From the NCBI GenBank assembly GCA_016781735.1, contig JADDPT010000072.1, forward strand, positions 1-51,777: a DNA stretch of 51,777 nt, in the 5' to 3' direction. The DNA comes from Rubrobacter sp. (GTDB taxonomy: Bacteria; Chloroflexota; Chloroflexia; Thermobaculales; Thermobaculaceae). Every line of letters starts with the position of its first letter. The stretch's first letter is position 1. This document shows, piece after piece, positions 31,865-40,430 of this stretch. A program made the translations under genes and the position numbers. The notes beneath the pieces were generated by a model. The model was given only the letters and a program-made list of their open reading frames with translations. It ran no database searches and was not told the DNA's origin.

Positions 31865-32559
31865 CCCCCACCCGAACTTCCAGCCGTCGGGCCGACCTTG
31901 GCTACGATGTCGCGCTCGACAATCTGCCCCTCAACCATAAAGATGATCCGCTCGCAGATGTTGGTCACACGGTCCGCGATACGCTCGAGATTATGGCTGA
32001 CCCAGATCAGCCGCGTCGCCGCAGGTATCGTCGCTGAGTTCGAGAGCATGTAAGCAAGCAGCTCGTGATACACCTCATCATATAGCTCGTCTATCTCGTC
32101 GTCCTCGGCCCACACCTTCTGCGCGGTCTTGACGTCGTGTGCCAGGAACGCGCTGAGGCTTCGATCGAGCATGTCTCGCGCCTTGTCCGATATGCGCGGT
32201 ATCGCCACAAGCGGACGCATCGAGGGCTCGTTCGCAATGTCGATGCTTATCTTCGCGATGCCTTCTGCGTAGTCACCCATCCGCTCCAACTCGCTCGCAA
32301 TCGCAAGCACTGCGGCGATCGTGCGCAGGTCAGACGCGAGGGGTTGCTGGGTAGCGATCAATAACAGCGCGTGACGCTCGACCTCCGTGCGCTTGTCGTC
32401 GAGCATGTCATCGTCCTCAATGACCTGCCGCGCCGTCATTACATCGCGAGTGCGCAGAGCGTCCATTGACCGAATGATCGCCTTGTCCACCATGCTGCCC
32501 ATTGTGAGTATCTCGTCGTGAAGGTCACGTAGGCTGCGCTCGTACGTCTCCCTTGGCAT
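31849..32559 (-). CDS. phoU: phosphate uptake regulator PhoU
   Basis: A 236-residue all-helical protein with two PhoU repeats (about residues 17-104 and 121-210), each with the acidic metal-binding motif: ELERMGDYAEGIA and NLERIADRVTNICE. It links the Pst transporter to the PhoR kinase and turns the Pho response off when phosphate is ample. ATG start. Last gene of the pst operon, 57 bases after pstB. The 3' end runs 16 bases into the convergent TPR gene. Confidence 0.95.
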   Translation of the reverse strand: MPRETYERSLRDLHDEILTMGSMVDKAIIRSMDALRTRDVMTARQVIEDDDMLDDKRTEVERHALLLIATQQPLASDLRTIAAVLAIASELERMGDYAEGIAKISIDIANEPSMRPLVAIPRISDKARDMLDRSLSAFLAHDVKTAQKVWAEDDEIDELYDEVYHELLAYMLSNSATIPAATRLIWVSHNLERIADRVTNICERIIFMVEGQIVERDIVAKVGPTAGSSGGGYRPS

Positions 32560-32616
32560 CTCTTATCCTCCCAGCCGACTTCGCGCAATGTCATCAGTGC
32601 GCTCACGCTCGGCGCT

Positions 32617-33585
32617 CTAGCCGAACCTCCCGGTGATGTAGTCCTCCGTACGCCTGTCCCGGGGATTGGTGAACAATTCCTCCGTGCGCCCGAACTCGAC
32701 GAGCTGACCCTTTGTCTCCTCGTCGGAGAGCATGAACGCAGTGTAATCGGATACGCGCGCCGCCTGCTGCATATTATGAGTCACGATGATGATGGTGTAC
32801 TCCCTGACGAGATCTCTCATCAGGTCCTCGATCTTCACGGTGGAGATGGGGTCGAGAGCGGACGCGGGCTCGTCCATGAGCAGCACCTCCGGGGAGATGG
32901 CCACGGCGCGAGCAATGCAGAGGCGCTGCTGCTGACCGCCGGAGAGCGCGATGCCGCTCTTCTTCAGGTTTTCCTTCACCTCGTTCCAGAGCGCCGCCTG
33001 CTTGAGCGATCGCTCGACGAGCTCGTCATAGTTCCCGCGGTACCCATTTATTTTGGCGCCGTAGAGGATGTTATCGCGGATCGAGCGCGGGAACGGATTC
33101 GGCTTCTGGAACACCATCCCTACTCTGCGGCGAACCTCCACCGGGTCCACGTTCCTCCCGTACACGTCCACGCCATTGAGCAGGGCCTGGCCCTCTGTGC
33201 GCACGCCGGGAATGAGCTCGTTCATCCGGTTGATGGTGCGGAGCAGCGTGCTCTTGCCGCATCCGGATGGGCCGATCAGCGCCGTGACCTTGTTCCGGGG
33301 AAACCCGATAGAGACATTGGTCAGCGCTCGAACATTTCCGTACCAAAGGCTCAGGTCACGGACCTCAACCACGAAGTCCGTAGCAGGGTCCCGGCCCTGT
33401 ACAGGCTGACGTTCTGTCGCATGCTTGGCGGAATTACTATCCTGCAGGGGCCCAGTCGGTGCCCCGGCAACCATCTGCCCATCGCGGTGATGTGTGTCCG
33501 GGGAGGCGGCATGCTCCGACTCTATCGGGCACTCCGTCCTCGGTGTAACGCGTACGGTGTTCAAATCATCTTCCCTTTGTTGCAC
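32617..33585 (-). CDS. pstB: phosphate ABC transporter ATP-binding protein with N-terminal extension
   Basis: The ATPase of the phosphate importer. Walker [10 protein letters not shown] (about residue 104), Q-loop FQKPNPF, signature LSGGQQQR, Walker B LLMDEPAS and the H-loop THNMQQ are complete. PstB is normally about 250-270 residues; this one is 322 from the GTG at 33585, with about 68 extra N-terminal residues rich in Pro, Ser, Thr, His and Gln before [17 protein letters not shown] at codon 8 with AGGGAAG upstream, or ATG at codon 38 (MVAGAPTG), would shorten the extension but not remove it. It starts 5 bases after pstA. Confidence 0.95.
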   Translation of the reverse strand: MQQREDDLNTVRVTPRTECPIESEHAASPDTHHRDGQMVAGAPTGPLQDSNSAKHATERQPVQGRDPATDFVVEVRDLSLWYGNVRALTNVSIGFPRNKVTALIGPSGCGKSTLLRTINRMNELIPGVRTEGQALLNGVDVYGRNVDPVEVRRRVGMVFQKPNPFPRSIRDNILYGAKINGYRGNYDELVERSLKQAALWNEVKENLKKSGIALSGGQQQRLCIARAVAISPEVLLMDEPASALDPISTVKIEDLMRDLVREYTIIIVTHNMQQAARVSDYTAFMLSDEETKGQLVEFGRTEELFTNPRDRRTEDYITGRFG

Positions 33586-33590
33586 CTGAA

Positions 33591-34484
33591 CTAGAACCTC
33601 TTATATAGTCGCTGCCGCAGGTAGATGGCCACCGAGTTCATCGAGAGCAGCACGACCAGGAGCAGGACTATGCCGGCAGCCGCCAGTCCGTGAAAGTCCT
33701 TCTGGGGCTTGGATGTCCAGTTGAATATCTGGATAGGTAGCACGGTAAAGCGGCTGAGTGGTCCGGTCGGCGTCGTAGCCACGTAGGCGAGCGCGCCGAT
33801 CACCAGTACGGGCGCTGTCTCACCGATCGCACGTGAGGCCGCCAGGATGTTGCCCGTCAGTATGCCGGGGAAGGCGTACGGGAGCACGTGGTGGCGCACC
33901 GTCTGAGACCTGGTGGCGCCGAGAGCCAGTGACGCATCGCGCATGCTCGACGGAACCGCCCGGATCGCCTCCCGCGCCGCCACGATGATGATCGGCAGCA
34001 CGAGAAGGACCATGGTCAGCGCGCCCGCGAGAATGCTCCGGTTGAGGTTGAACAGTCGGACGAAGATCTGTAGCCCCAGTAGGCCGTACACGATTGACGG
34101 CACACCGGCCAGGTTCGAGATGTTCACCTGGATGAAGCGCGTGAACCAGTTGTCGCCAGCGTACTCTTCCAGGTAGACAGCACTGAGAACGCCGAGGGGG
34201 AGCGCGAACAGGATCGTCAACGCCATCATCCAGAGTGTGCCTGCCAGCGCCGCCCTCAATCCGGCCCGCTGCGCGAAGCGACTGTCAAAGCTGGTTATGA
34301 ACTGCCAGTCCAGCCACGGCAGACCGTCTTGGACGACATCGAATAGCAAGGTGAGCAGTGTCCCGAGCGCGATGACGATGCTGAGGATGCCCAGCGCGGA
34401 GAAGATATAGCCCTTCCATTTGCGTAGCGGGAGGTTGGCCCGAAATTCGCCTGCCGAGCTAAAGGAGTCTGTCCTGGCTGCCAT
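33591..34484 (-). CDS. pstA: phosphate ABC transporter permease PstA
   Basis: A 297-residue permease with six helices. The cytoplasmic EAA-like loop that contacts PstB is in [24 protein letters not shown] (about residue 184-207), followed by [18 protein letters not shown] start overlaps the pstC stop by one base (TGATG). Confidence 0.95.
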   Translation of the reverse strand: MAARTDSFSSAGEFRANLPLRKWKGYIFSALGILSIVIALGTLLTLLFDVVQDGLPWLDWQFITSFDSRFAQRAGLRAALAGTLWMMALTILFALPLGVLSAVYLEEYAGDNWFTRFIQVNISNLAGVPSIVYGLLGLQIFVRLFNLNRSILAGALTMVLLVLPIIIVAAREAIRAVPSSMRDASLALGATRSQTVRHHVLPYAFPGILTGNILAASRAIGETAPVLVIGALAYVATTPTGPLSRFTVLPIQIFNWTSKPQKDFHGLAAAGIVLLLVVLLSMNSVAIYLRQRLYKRF

Positions 34485-35425
34485 CAGTCGTATACCTCCC
34501 GGAACCTGCGCACGAACCAGAAGCTGAACAGGTTCATTAGAAAGGTGAGAACGAACAGCGTAGTCCCGACGGCGAAGATCGTCTTGTACTGCACCGAACC
34601 CGCCGAGGCCTCCCCCTGACTTACCTGCACTATGTACGAGGTCATCGTCTGCATCTGCTCCCGCGGGTCGATGGTGAGCTTGGGGAGCTGTCCCGCCGCG
34701 AGAGCGACGATCATCGTCTCGCCGACCGCTCTGGAGAGTGCGAGGATTACAGAGGCGACGATGCCTGACAGCGCGGCCGGGAGCACGACCTTGGTGGCCA
34801 CCTCGAAGCGGGTAGCTCCGAGGCCGTACGCGCCTTCCCGCAGGGAGCGAGGCACCGACGACATCGCGTCCTCACTGAGCGAGGAAACCAGCGGCAGGAT
34901 CGCTATGCCCATCACCAGACCGGCGCTAAGTGCGTTGAAGATGCTCACTCCCGGTATGACGTCACGGAGCAGGGGTGTAACGAAGATCAGCGCAAAGAAA
35001 CCGAAGACCACCGTCGGTACCCCTGCCAACACCTCCAGCGCGGGCTTGATAACGCTTCGTGCCTTGTGCGAGGCGAACTCACTCAAGTACACCGCGGCGA
35101 GCAGACCGAGCGGCACCGCTATACACAGCGCGATGAAGGAGGTCATCATCGTTGCCGAGATGAGCGGCCAAATGCCGTACCGGTCCCTCGTGCCGCCGGG
35201 CGACCAGCGCGTGTCTCCGAAGTACTGCGCCAGCGATACGTCGCGAAAGAACGATACGGCCTCGGTGGCGAGTGAGAAGAGTATGCCCAAAGTGGTTAGG
35301 ATGCTTACGGCCGCGGCGGCCATGAGGACACCCTCGATCAGTCGCTCTCTCGCATCCCTCGCCTTGTTGCGTCCCAGCGTGCCGCGTTGAGGGTATTGGT
35401 CCTGAAGATTCGCGTATGTAGCCAT
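34484..35425 (-). CDS. pstC: phosphate ABC transporter permease PstC
   Basis: A 313-residue permease with six helices; the EAA-like loop is [24 protein letters not shown], followed by [16 protein letters not shown]. The ORF track begins at 35497, inside the large hairpin that follows pstS. I prefer the ATG at 35425 ([11 protein letters not shown]), with GGTGGAG just upstream; ATG at 35443 is also possible. The N-terminal 30 residues are polar and cytoplasmic. Confidence 0.93.
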   Translation of the reverse strand: MATYANLQDQYPQRGTLGRNKARDARERLIEGVLMAAAAVSILTTLGILFSLATEAVSFFRDVSLAQYFGDTRWSPGGTRDRYGIWPLISATMMTSFIALCIAVPLGLLAAVYLSEFASHKARSVIKPALEVLAGVPTVVFGFFALIFVTPLLRDVIPGVSIFNALSAGLVMGIAILPLVSSLSEDAMSSVPRSLREGAYGLGATRFEVATKVVLPAALSGIVASVILALSRAVGETMIVALAAGQLPKLTIDPREQMQTMTSYIVQVSQGEASAGSVQYKTIFAVGTTLFVLTFLMNLFSFWFVRRFREVYD

Positions 35426-35444
35426 ATCTCCACCTGGGTTCATA

Positions 35445-35493
35445 CCTCGGGTCAGTGGGTGGAGCACATTGTACTCCACCCACTGACCCGAGG
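35445..35493 (-). promoter_or_regulatory. perfect 20-bp inverted repeat between pstS and pstC
   Basis: Left arm 35445-35464 and right arm 35474-35493 are exact reverse complements (20 bp) around the 9-base loop CACATTGTA. It starts 12 bases after the pstS stop and ends 20 bases before the pstC start. No T-run follows on the minus strand, so it is not a classic terminator; it more likely partially ends transcription or protects the pstS message, so that the binding protein is made in excess of the permease. Confidence 0.85.
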
Positions 35494-35505
35494 CCACAGC
35501 GGGGG

Positions 35506-36621
35506 TTAGCTCCCCGAATAGTCCTCGATGTTGAACTCGCCGTTCTTGATCTCGGTACCGGTCGTCCGCTCCTGGAAGCGCTGGCGGATGCCCTCGTACT
35601 GCTCGCCCGTAAGCTCCACGTAGCCAACCTCCGGGCTAGCCACCACCGGCGTGAACTCTTCGCTCAGGTAGTAGTTCACGAACGCCTGTAGGGCCGGCTG
35701 CTTCTCGACATCCTCCTTGTTTACGTAGATGAACAGCGGGCGGCTCAGTGGGTAGGAGCCGTTGTTCACCGTCTCCTTGGAGGGCTTCACACACTTGCCG
35801 TCGCCTCCGTCCACGCCGAGTAGCTTCAGGCTCTCCTGATTCTGCTCGAAGTATGCGAAGCCGAAGTATCCGAGCGAGTTGGGCTCGCCCGAGACGCCCT
35901 GCACGAGCACGTTGTCATCCTCGCTCGCCGTGTAGTCCTTGCGGCTCTCCCCCTCCTCGCCGACGACCTCGTCCGTGAAGTAGTCGAATGTGCCGGATTG
36001 CTCGCCGGGGCCGAAGAGAGCTGTCTCCTCCTCTGGGAAGTCCTTCCTCACCTGGTTCCAGGTGGTGACCTTGCCCTCGGCCGCGGGTTCCCAGAGCTTC
36101 TTGAGCTCTTCGACTGTCAGACACTCAACGAACTCCGTCTCAGGATTGGTTATTACAGCGAGACCGTCCAGCGCAACCGGCAGCTCGATGAACTCGACGC
36201 CCTCCTTCTTGCACACTTCCATCTCGTCCTCCTTGATCGGACGAGAGGCATTACTGATTTGGGTCTCGCCCCTACAGAACCGCTCGAAACCGCCACCAGT
36301 ACCGGAGCTTGCCACTGTTACGTCGACGTTGTTTGCGCCCGCAGCCTGAAACTCCTGCGCGGCGGCCTCCGAGATCGGTAGCACGGTGCTGGAGCCGTCA
36401 ATCTCTATGCGCCCGCTCAGCTTTCCTAGCTCCTCCGCGCCCCCCGCGCCGGCGCCTGCATTACCGCTCTCTTGGGCATCTGCCGCTGTAGGTGTAGTTC
36501 CCTGAGTGGCGTTGCCCCCACCGGTCTGCGCAGGACTCGTCGTCCCGCCGCAAGCTGCCAGGAGCAGGGATGCTACCAGGAGCAATACATATAGCCTTCC
36601 GACCACGTTCTTCATCGACAC
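35506..36621 (-). CDS. pstS: phosphate-binding lipoprotein PstS
   Basis: A 371-residue periplasm-facing binding protein for the phosphate ABC importer. The signal peptide ends in the lipobox LLLAAC (Cys about residue 24), followed by a Gly/Thr/Ala-rich linker to about residue 65. Phosphate-binding loops are visible: [10 protein letters not shown] (about 74), the SSGTGGGF loop (about 105), ISNASRPI and the [10 protein letters not shown] loop (about 200). GTG start with GGAG at 6-base spacing; an ATG two codons in has poorer spacing. It is separated from pstC by the 20-bp hairpin and preceded by an 11-bp repeat array (candidate PHO box). Confidence 0.95.
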   Translation of the reverse strand: MSMKNVVGRLYVLLLVASLLLAACGGTTSPAQTGGGNATQGTTPTAADAQESGNAGAGAGGAEELGKLSGRIEIDGSSTVLPISEAAAQEFQAAGANNVDVTVASSGTGGGFERFCRGETQISNASRPIKEDEMEVCKKEGVEFIELPVALDGLAVITNPETEFVECLTVEELKKLWEPAAEGKVTTWNQVRKDFPEEETALFGPGEQSGTFDYFTDEVVGEEGESRKDYTASEDDNVLVQGVSGEPNSLGYFGFAYFEQNQESLKLLGVDGGDGKCVKPSKETVNNGSYPLSRPLFIYVNKEDVEKQPALQAFVNYYLSEEFTPVVASPEVGYVELTGEQYEGIRQRFQERTTGTEIKNGEFNIEDYSGS

Positions 36622-36678
36622 TTGTTACTCCTTATATCCGCTACCAATGGACATCCAGACTCATCGTAGCCAAGGGTT

Positions 36679-36744
36679 ATTAAGTGTCTGTTAAACAGAG
36701 GTTAAGCGAGTGTTAAATCACGTTTGAAAGATGGTTAGGTTTGT
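36679..36744 (-). promoter_or_regulatory. candidate PHO box: six 11-bp direct repeat units before pstS
   Basis: Read on the plus strand, units of 11 bases begin at 36679 (ATTAA), 36690 (GTTAA), 36701 (GTTAA), 36712 (GTTAA), 36723 (TTTGA, weak) and 36734 (GTTAG). On the pstS strand this is a TTAAC-type half site repeated once per helical turn, which is the layout used by PhoB/PhoP family regulators (Bacillus PhoP TTAACA repeats, Streptomyces GTTCACC repeats of 11 bp). A possible -10 (TACGAT, 36664-36669) lies just downstream. The last unit overlaps the phoR stop codon. Confidence 0.75.
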
Positions 36745-37904
36745 CTCGGTCCTTCACTGGGTGCTCCAACGGTGTCGGCGGCAGGCAAGGTGAAATAGAA
36801 GGCCGCGCCTTGACCTTGCTCGCTTTCGGCCCATATCCGCCCGCCGTGCATCAGGACCGTATGCTTGGCAATGGCTAGTCCCAGCCCGGTCCCACCACCG
36901 CTCCTTGCTGCATCTCCCTTGTAGAACCGTTCAAACAGCCGGGGTAGCATCTCCCTGGGAACGCCGGGTCCTGAGTCACACACCCCGAAGCGCACGAAGC
37001 CGTCGTCGTGATCTGCGCCGACAACGACGGTGCCTCCCACTGGCGACCACTTGATCGCATTGTCCAGCAGGTTCGTCAGTGCCCGGTCCACCTGCTCGGC
37101 GTCCGCGCGGACGCACGGCAGGTCGCCCGGAAGTTCGAGCTGTATATCGATGCCGGCCTGCCGTGCCTGCGGGAGGAGCCTAGAGACGCAGCGCTCGACC
37201 AATTCCAACGCGGAGACAGGCCGGGTAGATATCCGGCTTTCGCCCGACTCAAGCGACGCCAGATAGAGGCTCTGCTGCACGATGCTTGACAGGTGGATGA
37301 CTTGCCCGTGCACCCTCTGGAGAAAGCCTCGGCGTGCCTCCATATCCTCGTCCGCTCCCTCCAGCAGGGTCTCTACCAAGAGTTGCAAGGTGGCCAGGGG
37401 GGTTCTCAGCTCATGGGATATGTTGGCCACAAGCTCCCTGCGGACCTGCCGGAGGTGTACTGTCTCCGTTCGGTCGGCGAGGACCAGGATCGCGGCTCTC
37501 CTGTCGAAAGGACGCACCCGTGCTTGTACGGTGCGGTCGAGACGGGTAAGAGCTACGGTTCCCCGTTGCTCGGCGCCCGTCTCGACCGCCGTCCGCACCA
37601 GGTTCTCCAGGTCGTGGTCGCGGGTAGCCTCAATAAGAGGCCGGCCCTCCAACGCCCCCGCTAAAATCTCTGCCGCGGCGTTGGCATAGGTGATCCGCAG
37701 TGATGCGTCCAAGTGTATGACAGCCTCCTCCAGGAGGTCCAACTCCAATCCCGCCAACTGGGTGGTCGCCGGCTGGTCCGCTTCAGGGAGGAGATTGTCA
37801 TCTTGAGCCGTGCTCCTCCGGAGACGGCTTCGCATCAGCGTAGCGACGACCAGTCCCAGCACCGTGAGCACCCCCAATAACAGTGTTGCCTCGCCAGCGT
37901 TCAT
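36735..37904 (-). CDS. phoR: PhoR-type sensor histidine kinase
   Basis: A 389-residue membrane kinase: one N-terminal helix (about residues 7-24), a PAS domain (about 55-145), HisKA with NISHELRTPLATL (phosphoacceptor His164) and a HATPase domain with NLLDNAIKWSP, DSGPGVP, LFERFYKGD and GTGLGLAI. It lacks a large extracytoplasmic sensor, as expected for PhoR, which senses through PhoU and the Pst complex. ATG start, 60 bases after phoB. Its end overlaps the first repeat of the pstS control region. Confidence 0.92.
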   Translation of the reverse strand: MNAGEATLLLGVLTVLGLVVATLMRSRLRRSTAQDDNLLPEADQPATTQLAGLELDLLEEAVIHLDASLRITYANAAAEILAGALEGRPLIEATRDHDLENLVRTAVETGAEQRGTVALTRLDRTVQARVRPFDRRAAILVLADRTETVHLRQVRRELVANISHELRTPLATLQLLVETLLEGADEDMEARRGFLQRVHGQVIHLSSIVQQSLYLASLESGESRISTRPVSALELVERCVSRLLPQARQAGIDIQLELPGDLPCVRADAEQVDRALTNLLDNAIKWSPVGGTVVVGADHDDGFVRFGVCDSGPGVPREMLPRLFERFYKGDAARSGGGTGLGLAIAKHTVLMHGGRIWAESEQGQGAAFYFTLPAADTVGAPSEGPRQT

Positions 37905-37964
37905 AGCATCACCACGACGGCTAGAGGGTGACTATGCAGGTGAACCGGTCCCGGCTGCTACAAC

Positions 37965-38657
37965 CTATAGCGTGAGTTTGTAGCCGTTGCCGCGCACCGT
38001 CTGAATGTGTCGGGGACGACTCGGGTTCAACTCGATCTTCTCGCGCAGCCACCGCATGTGCACGTCAACAGTCCTCGAGTCGACCACGTAGTCATAGCCC
38101 CACACACGCTCGAGAAGCATCTCTCGGCTTAGAACGCGTCCCTCGTTTTTCGCCATGTACAGCAGCAGGTCGAACTCCTTGGGACGAAGCAGCAGTTCTC
38201 GCTCCTGCCAGTACGCCTCATACCTGGTCGGGTCAATCGTGAGTGGGCCTTTGGTCAGAGATGTCTCGGCCGGAGTCGAGGATGGAGCGGAAGCCCCCAT
38301 CTGCGCGCGCCGCAGCATCGCCTTGATTCTTGCCAGCAACTCTCGGAGGCCCACCGGCTTGACGATGTAGTCGTCCGCCCCCATGTCCAGCCCGAGCACC
38401 CTGTCCGTCTCATCCGAGCGGGCGGTTAGCATCAGGATAGGCACGGTGGTCTCGCCCCGCAGAGTGCGGCACACCTCCACCCCACTCATCCCTGGAAGCA
38501 TCACGTCGAGCACTATGAGGTCAGGCTTGGCACTGCGAGCGACGGCGAGCGCCTGCACACCGTCCGACGCAGTCACCACCTCGTATCCCTCCTTGCGAAG
38601 GTTATACGTGAGCGCCTGGAGCAAGGTCGGCTCGTCATCTACAACCAGGACCTTCAC
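37965..38657 (-). CDS. phoB: PhoB/PhoP-type response regulator
   Basis: A 230-residue OmpR-family regulator with receiver (phospho-acceptor Asp51 in IVLDVMLPG, acidic DDE at 7-9, Lys in YIVKPVG) and a winged-helix DNA-binding domain (about 138-228) ending RHIQTVRGNGYKLTL. The linker has an ASAPSSTPAETS stretch. Position before phoR and the pst genes makes it the phosphate regulator, probably binding the 11-bp repeats before pstS. GTG start, 12 bases after the LCP gene stop. Confidence 0.92.
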   Translation of the reverse strand: MKVLVVDDEPTLLQALTYNLRKEGYEVVTASDGVQALAVARSAKPDLIVLDVMLPGMSGVEVCRTLRGETTVPILMLTARSDETDRVLGLDMGADDYIVKPVGLRELLARIKAMLRRAQMGASAPSSTPAETSLTKGPLTIDPTRYEAYWQERELLLRPKEFDLLLYMAKNEGRVLSREMLLERVWGYDYVVDSRTVDVHMRWLREKIELNPSRPRHIQTVRGNGYKLTL

Positions 38658-38669
38658 TGTCAGGTGATC

Positions 38670-39653
38670 CTACCTCCTCGCAGCGGGTCGATCGGACAGG
38701 GCATCGCGGACGAAGCGATGAACAACAGTGTAGTCGCCCTCGGGCGGATACAGAATGTACTGACCATCGTTTGAAGTGCCGGGAATCAGTACGTTCTGGT
38801 CGGACAGCACGACTGCCCGCTTGGGATCAGTGCCCCTACGGAACAATCGGGCAAGATCGCCGGAAGAGACGTTGGTAAGGATGTCGTCCTGCACGGCGTC
38901 GGCCACGCTGAAGCCGCGCGCCAACCCCGCCGGGCTGAGGAGCTTGCTCTTGATCGCGGCCACCAGTCGCTGCTGTCTGGCTGCGCGACCGAAATCGCTG
39001 CCCTCGGCCGGATTGTTGTACACGTAGCGCGCGCGGGCATACTGTATCGCCTTCTCGCCGTCCATCTCCTGAACGCCCTTCTCGAACTTAACGTTCGTCC
39101 ACTTAAGTGGACGCTTTGGGTCGGGATAGCGCGCTGTGAACCGACGCTGAACGTCGACCTCAACGCCGCCGAGGGCGTTGACGAGGTCGCGGAAGCCGTC
39201 GAAGTCTACTGTCATCCAGCCCTGAATCGGCACGCCGAGCGCGGAGCCGATGCTCTTCGCCGCGACGTTCGCAGCCTGACGCGGATTTCCAGTCTCCGCC
39301 AGTGCCTGCGCATACACCGAGTTGACCTTGCGGTACTGCCCGGAGCCCACCGGCGACTCCACCCACATGTCGCGAGGTATGCTGATCTGGCTTGCCGGTC
39401 CACCATCTAGCGGTACGCTGTACACAAGGATGGAGTCGGTCAGGTTGGCGCCGTCGTGCCCCTTACCGCCGTATCCGAGGACAAGCAGGTTGAACCGATC
39501 GCTCTCGCCCGCCCGCTCGCTTATATCCGATGTCAGCAGACCCTTTCCGCTCGTTGCTTCACTGAACCTGTTCAGGCGCGTCACGCCCACCAACCCCAGG
39601 CCCACCAGTGCAACAAGCAGCAATCCGACTATTGGTTTCCAAGCTCTACGCAA
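38670..39653 (-). CDS. LytR-CpsA-Psr (LCP) family protein
   Basis: A 327-residue membrane-anchored enzyme family that transfers lipid-linked anionic polymers (teichoic acid, capsule) onto peptidoglycan. One N-terminal helix (about residues 7-26), then the LCP domain with LNLLVLGYGG-like start, DSILVYSVPL, SIPRDMWV (conserved Arg and Asp), KVNSVYAQ, VDFDGFRDLVNALGGVEVDV, and YARARYVYNNPAEGSDFGRAARQQ (conserved Arg residues). TTG start with GAGAG about 8 bases upstream. It ends 12 bases before phoB, so it is probably cotranscribed with phoBR; phosphate-rich wall polymers give a plausible reason. Confidence 0.9.
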   Translation of the reverse strand: MRRAWKPIVGLLLVALVGLGLVGVTRLNRFSEATSGKGLLTSDISERAGESDRFNLLVLGYGGKGHDGANLTDSILVYSVPLDGGPASQISIPRDMWVESPVGSGQYRKVNSVYAQALAETGNPRQAANVAAKSIGSALGVPIQGWMTVDFDGFRDLVNALGGVEVDVQRRFTARYPDPKRPLKWTNVKFEKGVQEMDGEKAIQYARARYVYNNPAEGSDFGRAARQQRLVAAIKSKLLSPAGLARGFSVADAVQDDILTNVSSGDLARLFRRGTDPKRAVVLSDQNVLIPGTSNDGQYILYPPEGDYTVVHRFVRDALSDRPAARR

Positions 39654-39730
39654 TTCAGCTCTCTCATGACATATACAGCTAGGGCGTCGATCAAGGAGGG
39701 ATGCACCGAGCAGTGACCGCCTCCGATCTA

Positions 39731-39788
39731 AATATAGCGCAAGGCAGTAGCGATCACGGGGTGTTTGTTAACAGCACCTTAAGGGTAG
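39731..39788 (-). promoter_or_regulatory. candidate promoter of LCP-phoB-phoR with two PHO-like half sites
   Basis: On the minus strand TATATT (39731-39736) is a plausible -10 about 80 bases before the LCP start. Upstream, on the plus strand, GTTAA at 39767 and CTTAA at 39778 are 11 bases apart, the same spacing and core as in the pstS array. Only two units are present, so this is weak. Confidence 0.3.
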
Positions 39789-39829
39789 GCACAAATCTGT
39801 GAGCAGCCTGCTACGTTTGCGCGAGTCGA

Positions 39830-40324
39830 TCACGGCTGGACTCCCACTCGCTCGAGTTCCCTGCGGATCGTCGCGGGAAACAGTAGCTTCCGTTCCGACC
39901 TGTATACCTCTTTGCCGCCTGCGTCGAAGAGTACAAGGGCGGGTACACCACTCGCTTTTAGCTGGCTATGTACCTGCCGCCCCACACCATCACCTATGTT
40001 CAGACGCTCGACTTCCAGGTGATGACCGTACTCCGTCTCCAGCCCGTCAACTACGAGCTTCATCGAGAGGGACGCCGCTCACGTGTCCGAGAACAGCAAC
40101 ACGAGCACCGGCCTGCCGGCCCCGATGCGTGACCTGAGCTGCGACGCGTCCCCGAGTGTGCTCCTGCCCGTGCGCAGCCGTGTCCACAGCGCTGCGGTGC
40201 CAAACAGCCCGCTCAACGTGACCACTGCTCCGGCACCTGGCCGACTCAGAGCGGCAAGCACGGCGCCCGCCAGCGCCAGCGCGCCGCCGACGACGAACAG
40301 CGAATACCTGTTGACGAAGTCCAA
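39830..40324 (-). CDS. membrane-anchored thioredoxin-like protein with in-frame TGA at the active site
   Basis: Two ORFs (TTG 40324 to TGA 40079, and 40063..39830) lie in one frame and join into a single 164-codon thioredoxin-like gene if the TGA is read as a residue. Residues 1-81 give an N-terminal anchor of two hydrophobic segments and the first strand GRPVLVLLFSDT; then TGA (position 82), AAS, LSMK and the helix VVDGLETEYG, and later the cis-proline strand SGVPALVLFD. Aligned with the usual T-C-x-x-C-x-x-M-K pattern, TGA falls on the first catalytic Cys and Ser on the second. It may be a selenoprotein with a UxxS site, or a gene broken by a nonsense change (one base from TGC or TGT). TTG start with AGGTGG 4 bases upstream. 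I see no strong bacterial SECIS hairpin. Confidence 0.6.
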
Positions 40325-40379
40325 TCGACCACCTCTCGTTCTATCGCTAAGTAGCGCCTGTGTTACCGATCCAGTCGGG

Positions 40380-40407
40380 TTGCAAGCGAGGTGCCAGCTT
40401 GTACAAT
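40380..40407 (+). promoter_or_regulatory. promoter of the PurM-like gene
   Basis: TTGCAA and TACAAT hexamers with a 16-base spacer. Predicted transcript start near 40414, 17 bases before the ATG, which has no clear Shine-Dalgarno. Confidence 0.5.
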
Positions 40408-40430
40408 GCTTTCGGTCAAGCCACGGCATC

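Noticed and set aside
40079-40081. Genome-wide recoding of TGA (for example to Trp) as explanation of the in-frame TGA
   Set aside because: Many genes here end in TGA, including ATGA overlaps in nuoA/nuoB/nuoC and GTGA overlaps, so TGA is an ordinary stop in this organism.
40083-40430. First 116 residues of the plus-strand ORF 40083..41219
   Set aside because: They are antisense to the thioredoxin-like gene and upstream of the TTGCAA/TACAAT promoter; the PurM-like domain starts at the ATG 40431.
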